Source: an uncultured Lachnospiraceae bacterium
GTDB lineage: Bacteria; Bacillota; Clostridia; Lachnospirales; Lachnospiraceae
Assembly (NCBI GenBank): GCA_910579395.1
Contig: CAJTUC010000004.1
Coordinates: 62,001-126,000 of the forward strand
Length of the DNA stretch: 64,000 nucleotides
Direction: 5' to 3'
Part shown: in pieces, positions 9,420 to 19,324 of the stretch
Layout of the letters: each line of letters opens with the position of its first letter
How positions within the stretch are numbered: the stretch's first letter is position 1
Notes under the pieces: model-generated
Told to the model about the DNA's origin: nothing
Databases searched by the model: none
Seen by the model: the letters and a program-made list of their open reading frames with translations, nothing else
Made by a program: the position numbers and the translations under genes

Positions 9420-12400
9420 TTACACCTTTTCGACCCCGATAACGACCTTTTCTCCGTTCACGTTCCATTCTTTGGATATCGTCAGGCTTTCATTTGCGAC
9501 GATGCTTTCTGCCAGTACCTTATCGGCAATCATCGTTTCATTCTTCCGAACGATCGCAGCAACCTTTTCATTATCGCAGACTGCTACTTTGATATGATCC
9601 ATGACCTCGAAATCCGCATCCTTACGCATCGTCTGGATTTTGCTGATAACTTCATAAACAAAGCCTTCCTCCAGCAGTTCTTCCGACAGATTCGTATCCA
9701 GCACGACAGTCATCGTATTATCCGCTTCGGATACATAGCCTTCCTTCTGCGCCATCTCAATGAGCAGGTCGTCTTTTGCCAGCGCGATCTCCACACCGTC
9801 AACGTCGAATTTCAGAACACCTTTTTCATTCAATTCATCCATTGCCTGATTGCCGTCAACGCCGCCCAGATATTTCTGGATACCGCCGAGCTGCTTGCCG
9901 TATTTCGGCCCGACCGTACGAAGCTGCGGCTTGAAGCTGTAACTCGTAAATTCCCTGACATCATCCGTAAAGCGGATTTCTTTTACATTCAGCTCGTCCT
10001 TGATGATCTCCTGATAAAAATCGCCGAGCGTATGCTCCGCTTTGACGAACATCGTTCCAATCGGCTGACGGTTCTTGATATTCGCCGCATTGCGGGCCGC
10101 ACGCCCCATAACAACGATTTTCAGGACCTCTTCCATATCTTCTTCCAGCTTCCTGTCGATATGCGCTTCGTCCGCCGTCGGGAAATCGCACAGGTGGATG
10201 CTCTCCGGCGCGTCTTTAGCGATGCTCTTTACCAGATTCAGATAGATTTCTTCTGTCATGAACGGAACCATCGGCGCCGCGCATTTGCTGATGGTCACAA
10301 GCGCCGTATACAATGTCATATAAGCATTGATCTTATCCTGCTCCATGCCTTTTGCCCAGAAACGCTCTCTGCTTCTTCTGACATACCAGTTACTCATTTC
10401 ATCTACGAAGTTGTCCAGAACGCGGGCCGCTTCCGGTATTTTATATTCATTCAGATCATCGTCCACTTCCCTGACTGCCGTATTCAGCTTGGACAGCAGC
10501 CATTTGTCCATGACCGGAAGCTTCTCATAATCCAGCGTATATTTCGTCGCATCGAAGTTATCGATGTTCGCATACAGTACGAAAAAGGCATAGGTATTCC
10601 ACAAAGTGCCCAGGAACTTACGCTGTCCCTCCTGTACCGCCTTGCCGTGGAACCGGTTCGGAAGCCAGGGTGCCGAATTGATATAGAAATACCAGCGGAT
10701 TGCATCCGCTCCGTAGGTCGCGAGTGCCTCGAACGGATCTACCGCATTTCCTTTGGATTTGGACATCTTCTGACCGTTTTCATCCTGCACATGGCCGAGC
10801 ACGATAACATTCTCAAAAGGAGCCTTATTGAATAACAGCGTCGATTCCGCCATCAGGGAATAGAACCATCCCCTTGTCTGATCCACTGCCTCCGAAATAA
10901 ACTGTGCCGGGAACTGGCTCTCGAACAGTTCTTTATTTTCAAACGGATAATGATGCTGTGCAAAAGGCATTGCGCCGGAATCAAACCAGCAGTCAATCAC
11001 TTCCGGCACGCGCTTCATCGTCTTGCCGCATTTCGGGCAGGTCATCGTGATTTCGTCAATATAAGGGCGGTGCAGTTCTACGGTTTTCGCCTGCGGATTG
11101 CCGCTCCTTTCGGCCAGTTCTTCTCTGGAACCGATGGATTCCATATGACCGCAGTCCGCACATTCCCATACGTTCAAAGGCGTGCCCCAGTAACGGTTAC
11201 GGGAAATGCCCCAGTCCTGAATATTTTCGAGCCAGTTGCCAAACCGGCCTTCACCGATGGATTCCGGTATCCAGTTGACCGTCTTATTGTTGCGCACCAG
11301 ATCATCTCTGACCGCTGTCATCTTAATGAACCAGGATTCGCGGGCATAGTAGATGAGCGGTGTGTCACAGCGCCAGCAGAACGGATAATCATGCTCGAAT
11401 TTCGGCGCGTCGAACAGTTTTCCTTCTTTATCCAGGTCTTTTAAAATCTCCGGGTCGGCTTTCTTGACGAACATGCCGGCATAAGCCGTCTCCTCCGTCA
11501 TTTCACCCTTGCCGTTGACAAACTGCACGAAAGGCAGGTCATATTTCCGTCCCACCTGCGCATCGTCCTCACCAAAAGCCGGCGCTATATGAACGATTCC
11601 GGTACCGTCCGTCATCGTAACATATGTGTCACAGGTCACAAAATGCGCTTTCTTATGCTGCTTCGCAGCCGCTTCTCCTGCACAGGCAAACAAAGGCTCA
11701 TACTCCTTGCGCTCTAAATCCGTTCCCACATAGCTTTCCAGCACTTCATAGACCGGCTTTCCTTCTTCCGCCAGTTTTCCCAGCACTTTATCAAGAAGCG
11801 CTTCCGCCATATAATAAACATAGCCGTCCGCCGCTTTTACCTTCACATAAGTTTCGTTCGGATTCACGCAAAGCGCCACATTGGAAGGCAGTGTCCAGGG
11901 CGTCGTCGTCCATGCAAGGAAATACGCATCTTCCCCCACTACTTTAAAGCGGACTACTGCTGAGCGTTCTTTTACCGCCTTATATCCCTGCGCTACTTCA
12001 TGGGAAGAAAGCGGTGTCCCGCAGCGCGGACAGTAAGGCACGATCTTAAATCCCTTGTACAATAATCCTTTATCCCAGATCTGTTTCAAAGCCCACCACT
12101 CGGATTCGATAAAATCATCGTGATACGTCACATAAGGATCATCCATATCCGCCCAGAAGCCGACGGTCCCGGAGAAATCTTCCCACATGCCTTTATATTT
12201 CCAGACGGACTCCTTACACTTGCTGATAAAAGGATCAAGGCCGTACTCTTCTATCTGCTCTTTGCCGTCCAGCCCCAATAATTTCTCCACTTCCAGTTCC
12301 ACCGGAAGCCCGTGTGTATCCCATCCCGCTTTCCGGGGAACCATATACCCCTTCATCGTGCGGTATCTCGGAATCATATCTTTGATGACACGGGTCAGCA

Positions 12401-12575
12401 CATGACCGATATGGGGCTTTCCGTTCGCGGTCGGCGGCCCGTCATAAAAGGTATAGGTCGGCCCCTCTTTCCGGGAATCCATGCTCTTCTGGAAGATATC
12501 GTTCTCTTTCCAGAAAAGTTCTACTTCTTTCTCTCTGTCTACAAAATTCAGGCTGGTATCAACTTTTTGATACAT
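9420..12575 (-). CDS. ileS: Isoleucyl-tRNA synthetase
   Basis: Class I aminoacyl-tRNA synthetase charging tRNA-Ile, 1051 residues, the size of the eukaryote-like/clostridial IleS group. Signatures visible are the HIGH motif as GPPTANGKPHIGHV near residue 50, the CP1 editing region (WTTTPWTLPSN), CPRCG and CPKCGK zinc-binding sites, and KMSKSKGN near residue 600. The start is the ATG at 12575 after AAAGGAGCG. The longer reading frame to 12659 runs into the T-box terminator and is not used. Expression is controlled by the upstream T-box and strong promoter. Confidence 0.97.
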   Translation of the reverse strand: MYQKVDTSLNFVDREKEVELFWKENDIFQKSMDSRKEGPTYTFYDGPPTANGKPHIGHVLTRVIKDMIPRYRTMKGYMVPRKAGWDTHGLPVELEVEKLLGLDGKEQIEEYGLDPFISKCKESVWKYKGMWEDFSGTVGFWADMDDPYVTYHDDFIESEWWALKQIWDKGLLYKGFKIVPYCPRCGTPLSSHEVAQGYKAVKERSAVVRFKVVGEDAYFLAWTTTPWTLPSNVALCVNPNETYVKVKAADGYVYYMAEALLDKVLGKLAEEGKPVYEVLESYVGTDLERKEYEPLFACAGEAAAKQHKKAHFVTCDTYVTMTDGTGIVHIAPAFGEDDAQVGRKYDLPFVQFVNGKGEMTEETAYAGMFVKKADPEILKDLDKEGKLFDAPKFEHDYPFCWRCDTPLIYYARESWFIKMTAVRDDLVRNNKTVNWIPESIGEGRFGNWLENIQDWGISRNRYWGTPLNVWECADCGHMESIGSREELAERSGNPQAKTVELHRPYIDEITMTCPKCGKTMKRVPEVIDCWFDSGAMPFAQHHYPFENKELFESQFPAQFISEAVDQTRGWFYSLMAESTLLFNKAPFENVIVLGHVQDENGQKMSKSKGNAVDPFEALATYGADAIRWYFYINSAPWLPNRFHGKAVQEGQRKFLGTLWNTYAFFVLYANIDNFDATKYTLDYEKLPVMDKWLLSKLNTAVREVDDDLNEYKIPEAARVLDNFVDEMSNWYVRRSRERFWAKGMEQDKINAYMTLYTALVTISKCAAPMVPFMTEEIYLNLVKSIAKDAPESIHLCDFPTADEAHIDRKLEEDMEEVLKIVVMGRAARNAANIKNRQPIGTMFVKAEHTLGDFYQEIIKDELNVKEIRFTDDVREFTSYSFKPQLRTVGPKYGKQLGGIQKYLGGVDGNQAMDELNEKGVLKFDVDGVEIALAKDDLLIEMAQKEGYVSEADNTMTVVLDTNLSEELLEEGFVYEVISKIQTMRKDADFEVMDHIKVAVCDNEKVAAIVRKNETMIADKVLAESIVANESLTISKEWNVNGEKVVIGVEKV

Positions 12576-12604
12576 AAATACGCTCCTTTCTTTACATCCC
12601 CTGT

Positions 12605-12905
12605 TCATAAAAAAACCCCGTCCCGTAAAAGGACGAGGTTCGTGTGCTCGTTCAACCACCTGTTACAGCGTACGAAAATCACTCTGCCATCCGGTCTCCC
12701 GGCCGTCAGAACGGATATCATACGGTTTCCGGTAACGGCGGAATGCCGTCGGCTCCTACTGCTCCTTCGAGGTTCGGGCCAAAGCTCGGAAGTGATATTC
12801 CCTGATTTCCTACTCATACCGGTCTTGCACCGTCACCGGCTCGCTGTGATTTTGAAAAATCAGGTACTGTCTTCTTCAATGCCTTTGCATATAGATGCTG
12901 AGCCT
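12605..12905 (-). promoter_or_regulatory. Isoleucine T-box leader of ileS
   Basis: A 300-nt leader precedes ileS. On the minus strand it has long stem-loops, a candidate specifier ATC at 12796-12794 (Ile codon), and a T-box-like ACAGGTGGTTGAACGAGC whose TGGT can pair with the tRNA ACCA end. It ends in a terminator with a perfect 8-bp stem CCTCGTCC/GGGACGGG (about 12608-12632) and a T-run. Uncharged tRNA-Ile should stabilise the antiterminator and allow ileS transcription. The T-box sequence departs somewhat from the consensus AGGGTGGNACCGCG. Confidence 0.88.
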
Positions 12906-12935
12906 ATTATAGTATTGGGAAAATGGAATTGTCAA
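12906..12935 (-). promoter_or_regulatory. Promoter of the T-box/ileS transcript
   Basis: Minus-strand TTGACA (12935-12930), an 18-bp spacer and TATAAT (12911-12906): both hexamers are consensus for the housekeeping sigma factor. Confidence 0.88.
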
Positions 12936-13017
12936 GATGGTTCTTTCCTGCTTTTTTTAAGCAGTAAAATCCAAATGCCTGACGCTGAAATTGGCAGGCC
13001 CGGCGGCTGAACCGTTT

Positions 13018-15930
13018 TTATTTTCCACCTTCCAGCATCTTCTCAAACACATCCTCCGGCACCGGCTTGCAGTAACGATAGCCCTGAGCCACATAGGCTC
13101 CGATCTCCAGCATCAGTTCCGTGTCGGCCTCCGTCTCCACACCCTCACAGACAACCTGAGCGTTCAGGTCCCTGGCAAGATTTACGATATTCTTCATGAT
13201 CTGTACCTGTCTGGTACGGTTTTCATTATTAAGAAGGAAAGAACGATCCAACTTGATAACGGATGCCGGTATCTGTTCAAATACTCCCAGAGAAGAATAT
13301 CCCGAGCCGAAATCATCTATGGAGAGGCGTACACCCTTTTCCCGAAGGATGTCCACAATTTCCCTGACATTCTGCTGCTGTACATCCTCTACAACAAGAG
13401 TCTCCGTAATCTCCACCTCAATCAGTTCTTTGGGAATCTGATATTTATCAATAACGGACAGAAACTTTTCCGGGAAACCGCTCTCCATAAAGTGCATCCT
13501 GGAAAAATTACAGGACACAGTCACCACCTTCCTGCCTTCATCAATACGCCGGCGCAGCATTTTGCATACGCTTTCCATAACAAAAAAATCGATTTCCTTA
13601 ATCCTGCCGGTACGCTCATAATAGGGCACAAAGAACCACGGCGTACGGATGGCCCCATCCGCCGTTGGATCCTTAAAGCGCACTAACGCTTCCGCTCCTA
13701 CGATCTTCTCATTGCGAATATCCACCTTTGCCTGATAATAAGCCACAAAATCACTGTTGATATCGACGGACTCCAGAAGTTTTTCCCGCTCATGAGTCTC
13801 TCTCAGCTGCGCCCGAAGCTTGTCATCATAAATCTGCACTTCATTGTCATAACTGTTCTTTAAAGACTCTACAAGCTGTATACCTTCGGACAGGGCACGC
13901 TGCAGATCATCGTTCCCGTTCTCCAGACAGCCGACACCCATGACCAGAGACATATGCGTCTCCGTTTTCTCATAAATCCGTGAAGAAACCCTGTCCGCTA
14001 TGTCCATCAGACGTTTCCGCAGAGTTTCCACATTTTCATACTTCATAAAAAGGACAAAATGACAGCCGTAACTTCTGGCGTAGAGTTCTCTCTCGTCATC
14101 CACTTCTTCGGAGAGCGCCTTGATGACCAGCTCCAGAATACGCTGCCCAGCGTCCCATCCATACAGTGCATTGTAGTCTTTGAACTGGCCGATATCCGTG
14201 TAGGCGATCGCGTAATTACTGTTCTTATCCGCTGCCAGCTTCTTCGCCGCCCGATATCTCAAATAATGGAGATTCCAGATATTAAACTCCGTATCCTTGT
14301 ACATCAGCTTCTGAACCCGCATACTGTTCCGCAGCAAAAAGAACAGTACCAGGATGACCGCCGCCGCACAGCACGACAGAATCAGTATAATCGGAATGCT
14401 GTGATCGCTGATGAAGTTCGCCATGCTCATTTTGGAGTAGAAATTATCCTGAAGCATATAGTCGTTGACCATCTTATCGCTGACTTCGAGCAGTTCCTTA
14501 TTCAAAATACCGAGAAGCGGCGACTCCTCATCATCCGCCACCACCATATAGATACTGTGGACATCGCTCAGTACACTGTGAATCTCCATCTTGTTAAAAC
14601 GAAGCTGGGAACCCAGCAGATATTCCGCCAGATACCCGTCGCACATGGCCGCATCCGCCTCCCCGGCCTTCACAGCATTCAAGCCTTCAAGCTGGGTAGC
14701 ATATAGCAAAAGGCCCGTATTCTCACCGGTGAAGTTCTGTACTGCCATCCCCGAAGCGTTGCTCTCCTCCACCGCCAGAACATCTATGGAGTCTGATTTG
14801 TCATTCCTTCTCATAATAATGACCTGGGGTACCTGGGCATACACTTTTGTGGCCGCCAGTCCATCCAATTTCACATTCTGAGCAGTCTCCCCACAGTAGC
14901 TCAAAATATCGATACTGCCGTTTTTTAAAGCTTCTCCGGCATCTGCCATGCTTTCCAGCCTCACATAGTCAAAAAAGATACCCGTGCTCACGGACACCTC
15001 TTCCAATACCTGTCTGGAAAGCCCCATATAAGTCCCCTCATTTTCATAGGAGAATGGGTAGTAACCGTCCAGATATCCTACGGTCAATGTCCCTTTTTCC
15101 GCAATATACTGCTTCTCACTGTTGGTCAGCAAAATCGTCTGGTCCAGCCTGCTGTCGTAATACTTTACCATCAGCTCATTTTCCAGACCCGGCCGGTTCA
15201 TCTTCACATCCGCTATCCCCTGATTGAGCTCCCTGATCAGGTCGTCATTCCCCTGATAGGTTATGTAATAAAAAGGCATGGGTGCAAACCTGCCGACCAC
15301 ACGCTGTCCTTCCCTCACCTCCGTCAGGGAATGTACAAAAGCATCAATCTCACCTGCATCCAACGCTGCCTGCAGGGCTGCTGAACTTTCATACTCCTTC
15401 ACTTTGGGATGGGAAACTCCATGGTCCGCCATATATTCATAAAACTCGTCTTTTCGGATATAACTGCTCACAACGCCGAAGGAAGCATCACTCAGGGCGT
15501 CAAAATCTTCATAGGCAAATCCGCTGCTGCCATTTACCGCAATCACACCGAAGGTATATCCGCTGGCCAGATCCGCATATTGATACAGTTCCGCCCGTTC
15601 TGTGGAATACTGGGCAGACCCCACCAAATCTATCTGCTCCATTGAAAGCATCGTCAGGGCGTCATCCCAGCTTTCGCACTCTACATACTCAATATTCCAG
15701 TTGACATAGTCGCACAGCGCTTCCAGATACTCCACATCCATACCCGTGCGGCTGCCGTCCGCTCTTGTTTCATGATAACCTTCCATAGGGAAAAAACCGA
15801 TTCGAACCGTGCGTTTTTCCGCTCCCCGTACTGCCCCGGCGTTCCCCCCGAACACCAGAAGCGCTGCCGCAGACATAAACACAAGAAACCTGACCGCTAT
15901 GCCCGCCGTTCTTTTTTGTACCTTCTCCAT
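13018..15930 (-). CDS. Dual solute-binding sensor with degenerate GGDEF and active-type EAL domain
   Basis: Membrane-bound cyclic-di-GMP signalling protein, 970 residues. After a signal/anchor helix come two tandem SBP_bac_3-type domains (about 45-270 and 275-510), a membrane helix (about 515-540), a GGDEF-fold domain (about 555-700) and an EAL domain (about 715-965). The GGDEF active-site loop is replaced by YGCHF, so synthesis of c-di-GMP is not expected. The EAL domain keeps GAEALVRF, SIDDFGSGYSS, IKLDRSF and CEGVETEA, consistent with a working phosphodiesterase. The external domains resemble amino-acid-binding proteins, so an amino acid or similar ligand probably controls c-di-GMP breakdown. 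It is monocistronic and divergent from degV. Confidence 0.9.
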   Translation of the reverse strand: MEKVQKRTAGIAVRFLVFMSAAALLVFGGNAGAVRGAEKRTVRIGFFPMEGYHETRADGSRTGMDVEYLEALCDYVNWNIEYVECESWDDALTMLSMEQIDLVGSAQYSTERAELYQYADLASGYTFGVIAVNGSSGFAYEDFDALSDASFGVVSSYIRKDEFYEYMADHGVSHPKVKEYESSAALQAALDAGEIDAFVHSLTEVREGQRVVGRFAPMPFYYITYQGNDDLIRELNQGIADVKMNRPGLENELMVKYYDSRLDQTILLTNSEKQYIAEKGTLTVGYLDGYYPFSYENEGTYMGLSRQVLEEVSVSTGIFFDYVRLESMADAGEALKNGSIDILSYCGETAQNVKLDGLAATKVYAQVPQVIIMRRNDKSDSIDVLAVEESNASGMAVQNFTGENTGLLLYATQLEGLNAVKAGEADAAMCDGYLAEYLLGSQLRFNKMEIHSVLSDVHSIYMVVADDEESPLLGILNKELLEVSDKMVNDYMLQDNFYSKMSMANFISDHSIPIILILSCCAAAVILVLFFLLRNSMRVQKLMYKDTEFNIWNLHYLRYRAAKKLAADKNSNYAIAYTDIGQFKDYNALYGWDAGQRILELVIKALSEEVDDERELYARSYGCHFVLFMKYENVETLRKRLMDIADRVSSRIYEKTETHMSLVMGVGCLENGNDDLQRALSEGIQLVESLKNSYDNEVQIYDDKLRAQLRETHEREKLLESVDINSDFVAYYQAKVDIRNEKIVGAEALVRFKDPTADGAIRTPWFFVPYYERTGRIKEIDFFVMESVCKMLRRRIDEGRKVVTVSCNFSRMHFMESGFPEKFLSVIDKYQIPKELIEVEITETLVVEDVQQQNVREIVDILREKGVRLSIDDFGSGYSSLGVFEQIPASVIKLDRSFLLNNENRTRQVQIMKNIVNLARDLNAQVVCEGVETEADTELMLEIGAYVAQGYRYCKPVPEDVFEKMLEGGK

Positions 15931-16078
15931 AACCCCTTGCCCTTCCTGATCTTATTATCTTAATTATAGGTTAACAGGCTCCCCAGATGCAAGTATTTTA
16001 CATTCGAATGTTTAACAATATATCGAATATTATTATGATTTTAAGAAATCAGACGAAAAGACTTAATATTTTCTTCAC

Positions 16079-16107
16079 TTGAAAATCCCCGCTTCATAAA
16101 GTATGAT
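16079..16107 (+). promoter_or_regulatory. Promoter of the degV operon
   Basis: TTGAAA at 16079-16084, a 17-bp spacer and TATGAT at 16102-16107, about 40 bp before the degV start. Confidence 0.8.
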
Positions 16108-16145
16108 AAAAGAAGTACTTTTGTTGTAGTAAGAAGGGAGAAATT

Positions 16146-17036
16146 ATGCTTCGTATTATTACCGATTCAGCCAGTGACCTGCCAAAAGATTATATTGAGA
16201 AGCACCATCTTCATGTTATCCCGACGCCGGTCGTCATCGATAACATCGACTATTTTGACGGTGCGACCATTCAGACGGAAGAATTTTATCAAATACTGGA
16301 TGACATCAAACGCGATGTCAAGACCTATCATATCAATCCGGCCATGTTCACGGATGCTTTTACCCCTTATGCCAAAGCGGGCGACACCATTATTTATCTC
16401 TGCTTTTCTACGGGGATTGCGGGCACATATAATGCCGCCAATATTGCCAAAAGCAATGTTCTGGAAGAGTATCCCGATTTCGACCTGACGATCATCGACT
16501 CCAAATGCGCATCTGTCGGGTTTGGCCTGTTAGTCTCCAAGCTCGTCACAATGCTTGAAAAAGGAGCCTCTAAGGAAGAAATCATCGAAGCGGCCGATTA
16601 CTTCATTTCACACATAAGACACGTTTTTACAGTACAGACACTCGCCTACCTGATCAAAGGCGGACGTCTTACCAAATTCAAAGGGACTATTGCGGAAACA
16701 CTGGATATGAAACCCGTTCTGATCGTTGACAAAAACGGCGCGCTTTCCGTTATCAAAACAGTGCGCGGGCGGAAAAAATCCCTGCGCTTCCTGATTGATT
16801 ACGCGAAGGAGACCAGTTCCCACCTGGAGAATCAGGAAGTCGCAATCTGCCACGGAGAAGATTCCGAAACTCTGGATTTCGTAAAATCGCTTGCAGAAGA
16901 AACTTTTCATCCCAAATCCATTATGGTCTCTACCGTCGGCTGTGCCATCGGCGCCCATACAGGCCGCGGTATTATCGGCTTCTGTTATTTTGATGCTGAC
17001 AACGGCAAATATGCAGACTATTTTTCCGAGGCATGA
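16146..17036 (+). CDS. DegV family fatty-acid-binding protein
   Basis: A 296-residue DegV/FakB fold protein. The N-terminal ITDSASDLPKDYIEKH signature, the central STGIAGTYNAA and the C-terminal GCAIGAHTGRGIIGF lipid-binding motifs are all visible. FakB proteins bind a free fatty acid and present it to the kinase FakA for entry into phospholipids; no fakA lies in this window, so that role is from family knowledge. RBS AGAAGGGAG precedes the ATG. Its stop codon overlaps the start of the next gene (ATGA), showing translational coupling with the acetyltransferase. Confidence 0.93.
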   Translation: MLRIITDSASDLPKDYIEKHHLHVIPTPVVIDNIDYFDGATIQTEEFYQILDDIKRDVKTYHINPAMFTDAFTPYAKAGDTIIYLCFSTGIAGTYNAANIAKSNVLEEYPDFDLTIIDSKCASVGFGLLVSKLVTMLEKGASKEEIIEAADYFISHIRHVFTVQTLAYLIKGGRLTKFKGTIAETLDMKPVLIVDKNGALSVIKTVRGRKKSLRFLIDYAKETSSHLENQEVAICHGEDSETLDFVKSLAEETFHPKSIMVSTVGCAIGAHTGRGIIGFCYFDADNGKYADYFSEA

Positions 17037-18283
17037 TCATGGACGAGACACGAGAACACATTTATCTGGAAACCAACGAAAACTTTAAAATGAGGGAGCT
17101 GGACAAAGGCGATCTGGAGCAGTTCAACGCACTGCTGCAATACGCCTTCCAGGTCACTTCCTATGATCTGTTTCAGACCGGATGGGAACAGGATGAGATC
17201 AAATATGCCAAGCGGCCCATTCTGGAAGAAGCTTATGTATTGGGCTGGTTCTATCAGGAAAAGCTGGCCTCCATGATCGTCGTCTATTCCATGAAAGTCA
17301 ACATCCATGATACGATCATGGATATGGGCGGCATTACCGGCGTCGCCACTTACCCGGAATATACCGGCCGGGGCCTGATTCATGCTCTGATGCGGCACGC
17401 TCTGGACTATATACATAAGCGGAAAATGCCGATTTCTTTTCTCTATCCGTACTCGATTCCCTTTTACCGCAAAATGGGCTGGGAAATCGTATCGGACAAG
17501 CTTACTTTTGTCGTAAAGGACACACAGCTCCCCAAAGCGGTTCCGGTAGACGGTATGGTAGAGCGGGTCAGCCTGGATTCCGAAGATTATCACAATGTCC
17601 ACTCCTATTTTGCTTTGCAGCGTCATGGCGCTCTCATCCGCGACGCCCTTTCCTGGGAAGAGTATTGGCGCTGGGACAACGAGGATATCATTGCCGCCGT
17701 CTATTACACCAAAGAACATAAACCACTCGGTTATGTCGTCTACTATATCGCCAACGAAATTTTTCATATTAAAGAAATGGTCTATCTGAACATCGAGGCC
17801 AATCATGGACTGTGGAATTACATCAGCGCCCATTTTTCCATGATCACGCAGGTACAGGGCGATAACTATTCCGGTGAAACGATGGCGTATTTATTCGATG
17901 ACAGTGAGATTACGGAAACGATCTCGCCTTACATCATGGCGCGCGTTGTCGATGTAAAGGAATTTCTTACCGATTATCCTTATCAGGTACAGCCCGAGGA
18001 ACTCAAGCTGCATTTTCTGGTGCATGATACGATGGCCCCCTGGAACGAGGGCGATTACATGGTATCCTGGCATGACGGCAAAACGATCTGCGAACGGGTG
18101 GATGACAACCAGAGCATCAATGTCGTGGAGCTTTCCGTCAATACACTGACCACAATGCTGATGGGCTACAAAAGACCGACTTATCTCTATGAACATGAGA
18201 AAATTCAGACTGAATATTATATGCTGACATGGCTGGAGCGGCTGATTCCGGTCGAAAAACCTTATTTTTCAGATTATTTTTAA
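17033..18283 (+). CDS. Eis-like GNAT N-acetyltransferase
   Basis: A 416-residue protein with the layout of the Eis family: an N-terminal GNAT domain with the acetyl-CoA loop GVATYPEYTGRGLIHALM (about residues 105-125), a second GNAT-like domain, and a C-terminal sterol-carrier-like domain. Eis enzymes acetylate amines such as aminoglycosides or polyamines; the substrate here is unknown. The first ATG overlaps the degV stop, and a second ATG two codons later is also possible. Predicted cytoplasmic. Short spacing to the asparaginase gene (25 bp) suggests one operon. Confidence 0.88.
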   Translation: MIMDETREHIYLETNENFKMRELDKGDLEQFNALLQYAFQVTSYDLFQTGWEQDEIKYAKRPILEEAYVLGWFYQEKLASMIVVYSMKVNIHDTIMDMGGITGVATYPEYTGRGLIHALMRHALDYIHKRKMPISFLYPYSIPFYRKMGWEIVSDKLTFVVKDTQLPKAVPVDGMVERVSLDSEDYHNVHSYFALQRHGALIRDALSWEEYWRWDNEDIIAAVYYTKEHKPLGYVVYYIANEIFHIKEMVYLNIEANHGLWNYISAHFSMITQVQGDNYSGETMAYLFDDSEITETISPYIMARVVDVKEFLTDYPYQVQPEELKLHFLVHDTMAPWNEGDYMVSWHDGKTICERVDDNQSINVVELSVNTLTTMLMGYKRPTYLYEHEKIQTEYYMLTWLERLIPVEKPYFSDYF

Positions 18284-18308
18284 AGCAGGAAAGGGCACGT
18301 CTGCTCCT

Positions 18309-19316
18309 ATGAAGAAAAGAATACTGATTATTAATACAGGAGGAACACTGTCCTCCGTCAACAACGAACACGGGTTGAGTCCGGGACTTTCCAGCAAAGA
18401 GCTTTTGGAAGAGTTCAGGATGGTATCGAAGAATCTGGAACTGGAAACAGAGGACTTCTGTTCTCTTGACAGCGCAAATATTTTTCCCGATGACTGGGCA
18501 GCGTTAGCTGTAAAAATCGGACAGATCTATATGAACTACGAAGGAATCGTTATCATCCACGGTACGGATACACTCGCCTATACGGCCTCCATGCTTTCCT
18601 TTATGCTGCAAAACATTCCGGTTCCGATCGTCATCACGGGAAGCCAGCTCTCCATCTCCCATCCCGTAGCGGATGCCATGGAAAACTGCCGGTGTGCGAT
18701 TCATATGGCCGCAAGCGGATGTCCCGGCGTCTTTGCAGCATTTAACAGAAAAGTCATGCTGGGCTGCCGGACCTCCAAAGTCCGCTCCATGAGTTTTGAT
18801 GCTTTTGACAGCGCCAATTATCCCAATGTGGCGGAAATCAGCGCGCTTGGACTCCACATCAGGAAAGAACTCCTTCCCATGAAAAAAGGAGTTTTTCGGG
18901 TGCAATCGAATTATTCAGACAAAGTTTTTCTCCTGAAATTATATCCGGGTATAGAACCTTCCATCCTCGCCCTCTTGCAACAGCAGGGATACCGCGGCAT
19001 TTACATTGAGGGATTTGGTCTGGGGGGAATGCCCTTCTTAAAACGCGATTTTGTATCGGCTGTCAAGAAGGCCGTAGATAATGGCATGACGATTCTGGCC
19101 GGAAGCCAGTGTCCTTATGAAGGAAGCAATCTGTCGGTCTACGAAACGGGACTTCTGGCGCTGAAAAACGGCGTGCTCCAGGCATTCGACATGACGGCGG
19201 AAGCCGCCGTCACGAAACTGATGTGGGTGCTTGGACAAACTGAGAAAACAGAGGAAATACGAGATTACTTTCAGACAAATCTGGTACAGGAAGTGACGAT
19301 TCAAACTGTGGGCTGA
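18309..19316 (+). CDS. ansA: L-asparaginase, type I
   Basis: A 335-residue cytoplasmic asparaginase that hydrolyses L-asparagine to aspartate and ammonia. Both catalytic threonine motifs are present: NTGGTLSSV at the N-terminus and HGTDTLAYTASML near residue 80. Length and the lack of a signal peptide fit the type I (AnsA) group. It is the last gene of the degV run and converges with the M20 amidohydrolase on the other strand, with only 8 bp between the stops. Confidence 0.93.
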   Translation: MKKRILIINTGGTLSSVNNEHGLSPGLSSKELLEEFRMVSKNLELETEDFCSLDSANIFPDDWAALAVKIGQIYMNYEGIVIIHGTDTLAYTASMLSFMLQNIPVPIVITGSQLSISHPVADAMENCRCAIHMAASGCPGVFAAFNRKVMLGCRTSKVRSMSFDAFDSANYPNVAEISALGLHIRKELLPMKKGVFRVQSNYSDKVFLLKLYPGIEPSILALLQQQGYRGIYIEGFGLGGMPFLKRDFVSAVKKAVDNGMTILAGSQCPYEGSNLSVYETGLLALKNGVLQAFDMTAEAAVTKLMWVLGQTEKTEEIRDYFQTNLVQEVTIQTVG

Positions 19317-19324
19317 AATCTCCT

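Noticed and set aside
9223..9468. 81-codon minus-strand frame at the ileS-glgP gap
   Set aside because: Starts inside ileS, has no ribosome site, and the gap is better explained by leader hairpins.
9408..10835. Long plus-strand frame (475 codons) opposite ileS
   Set aside because: Antisense shadow of the ileS gene, whose motifs are unambiguous; no ribosome site and no family resemblance.
14030..14150. Active diguanylate cyclase in the GGDEF-EAL protein
   Set aside because: The active-site position reads YGCHF instead of GGDEF, so only the phosphodiesterase is supported.
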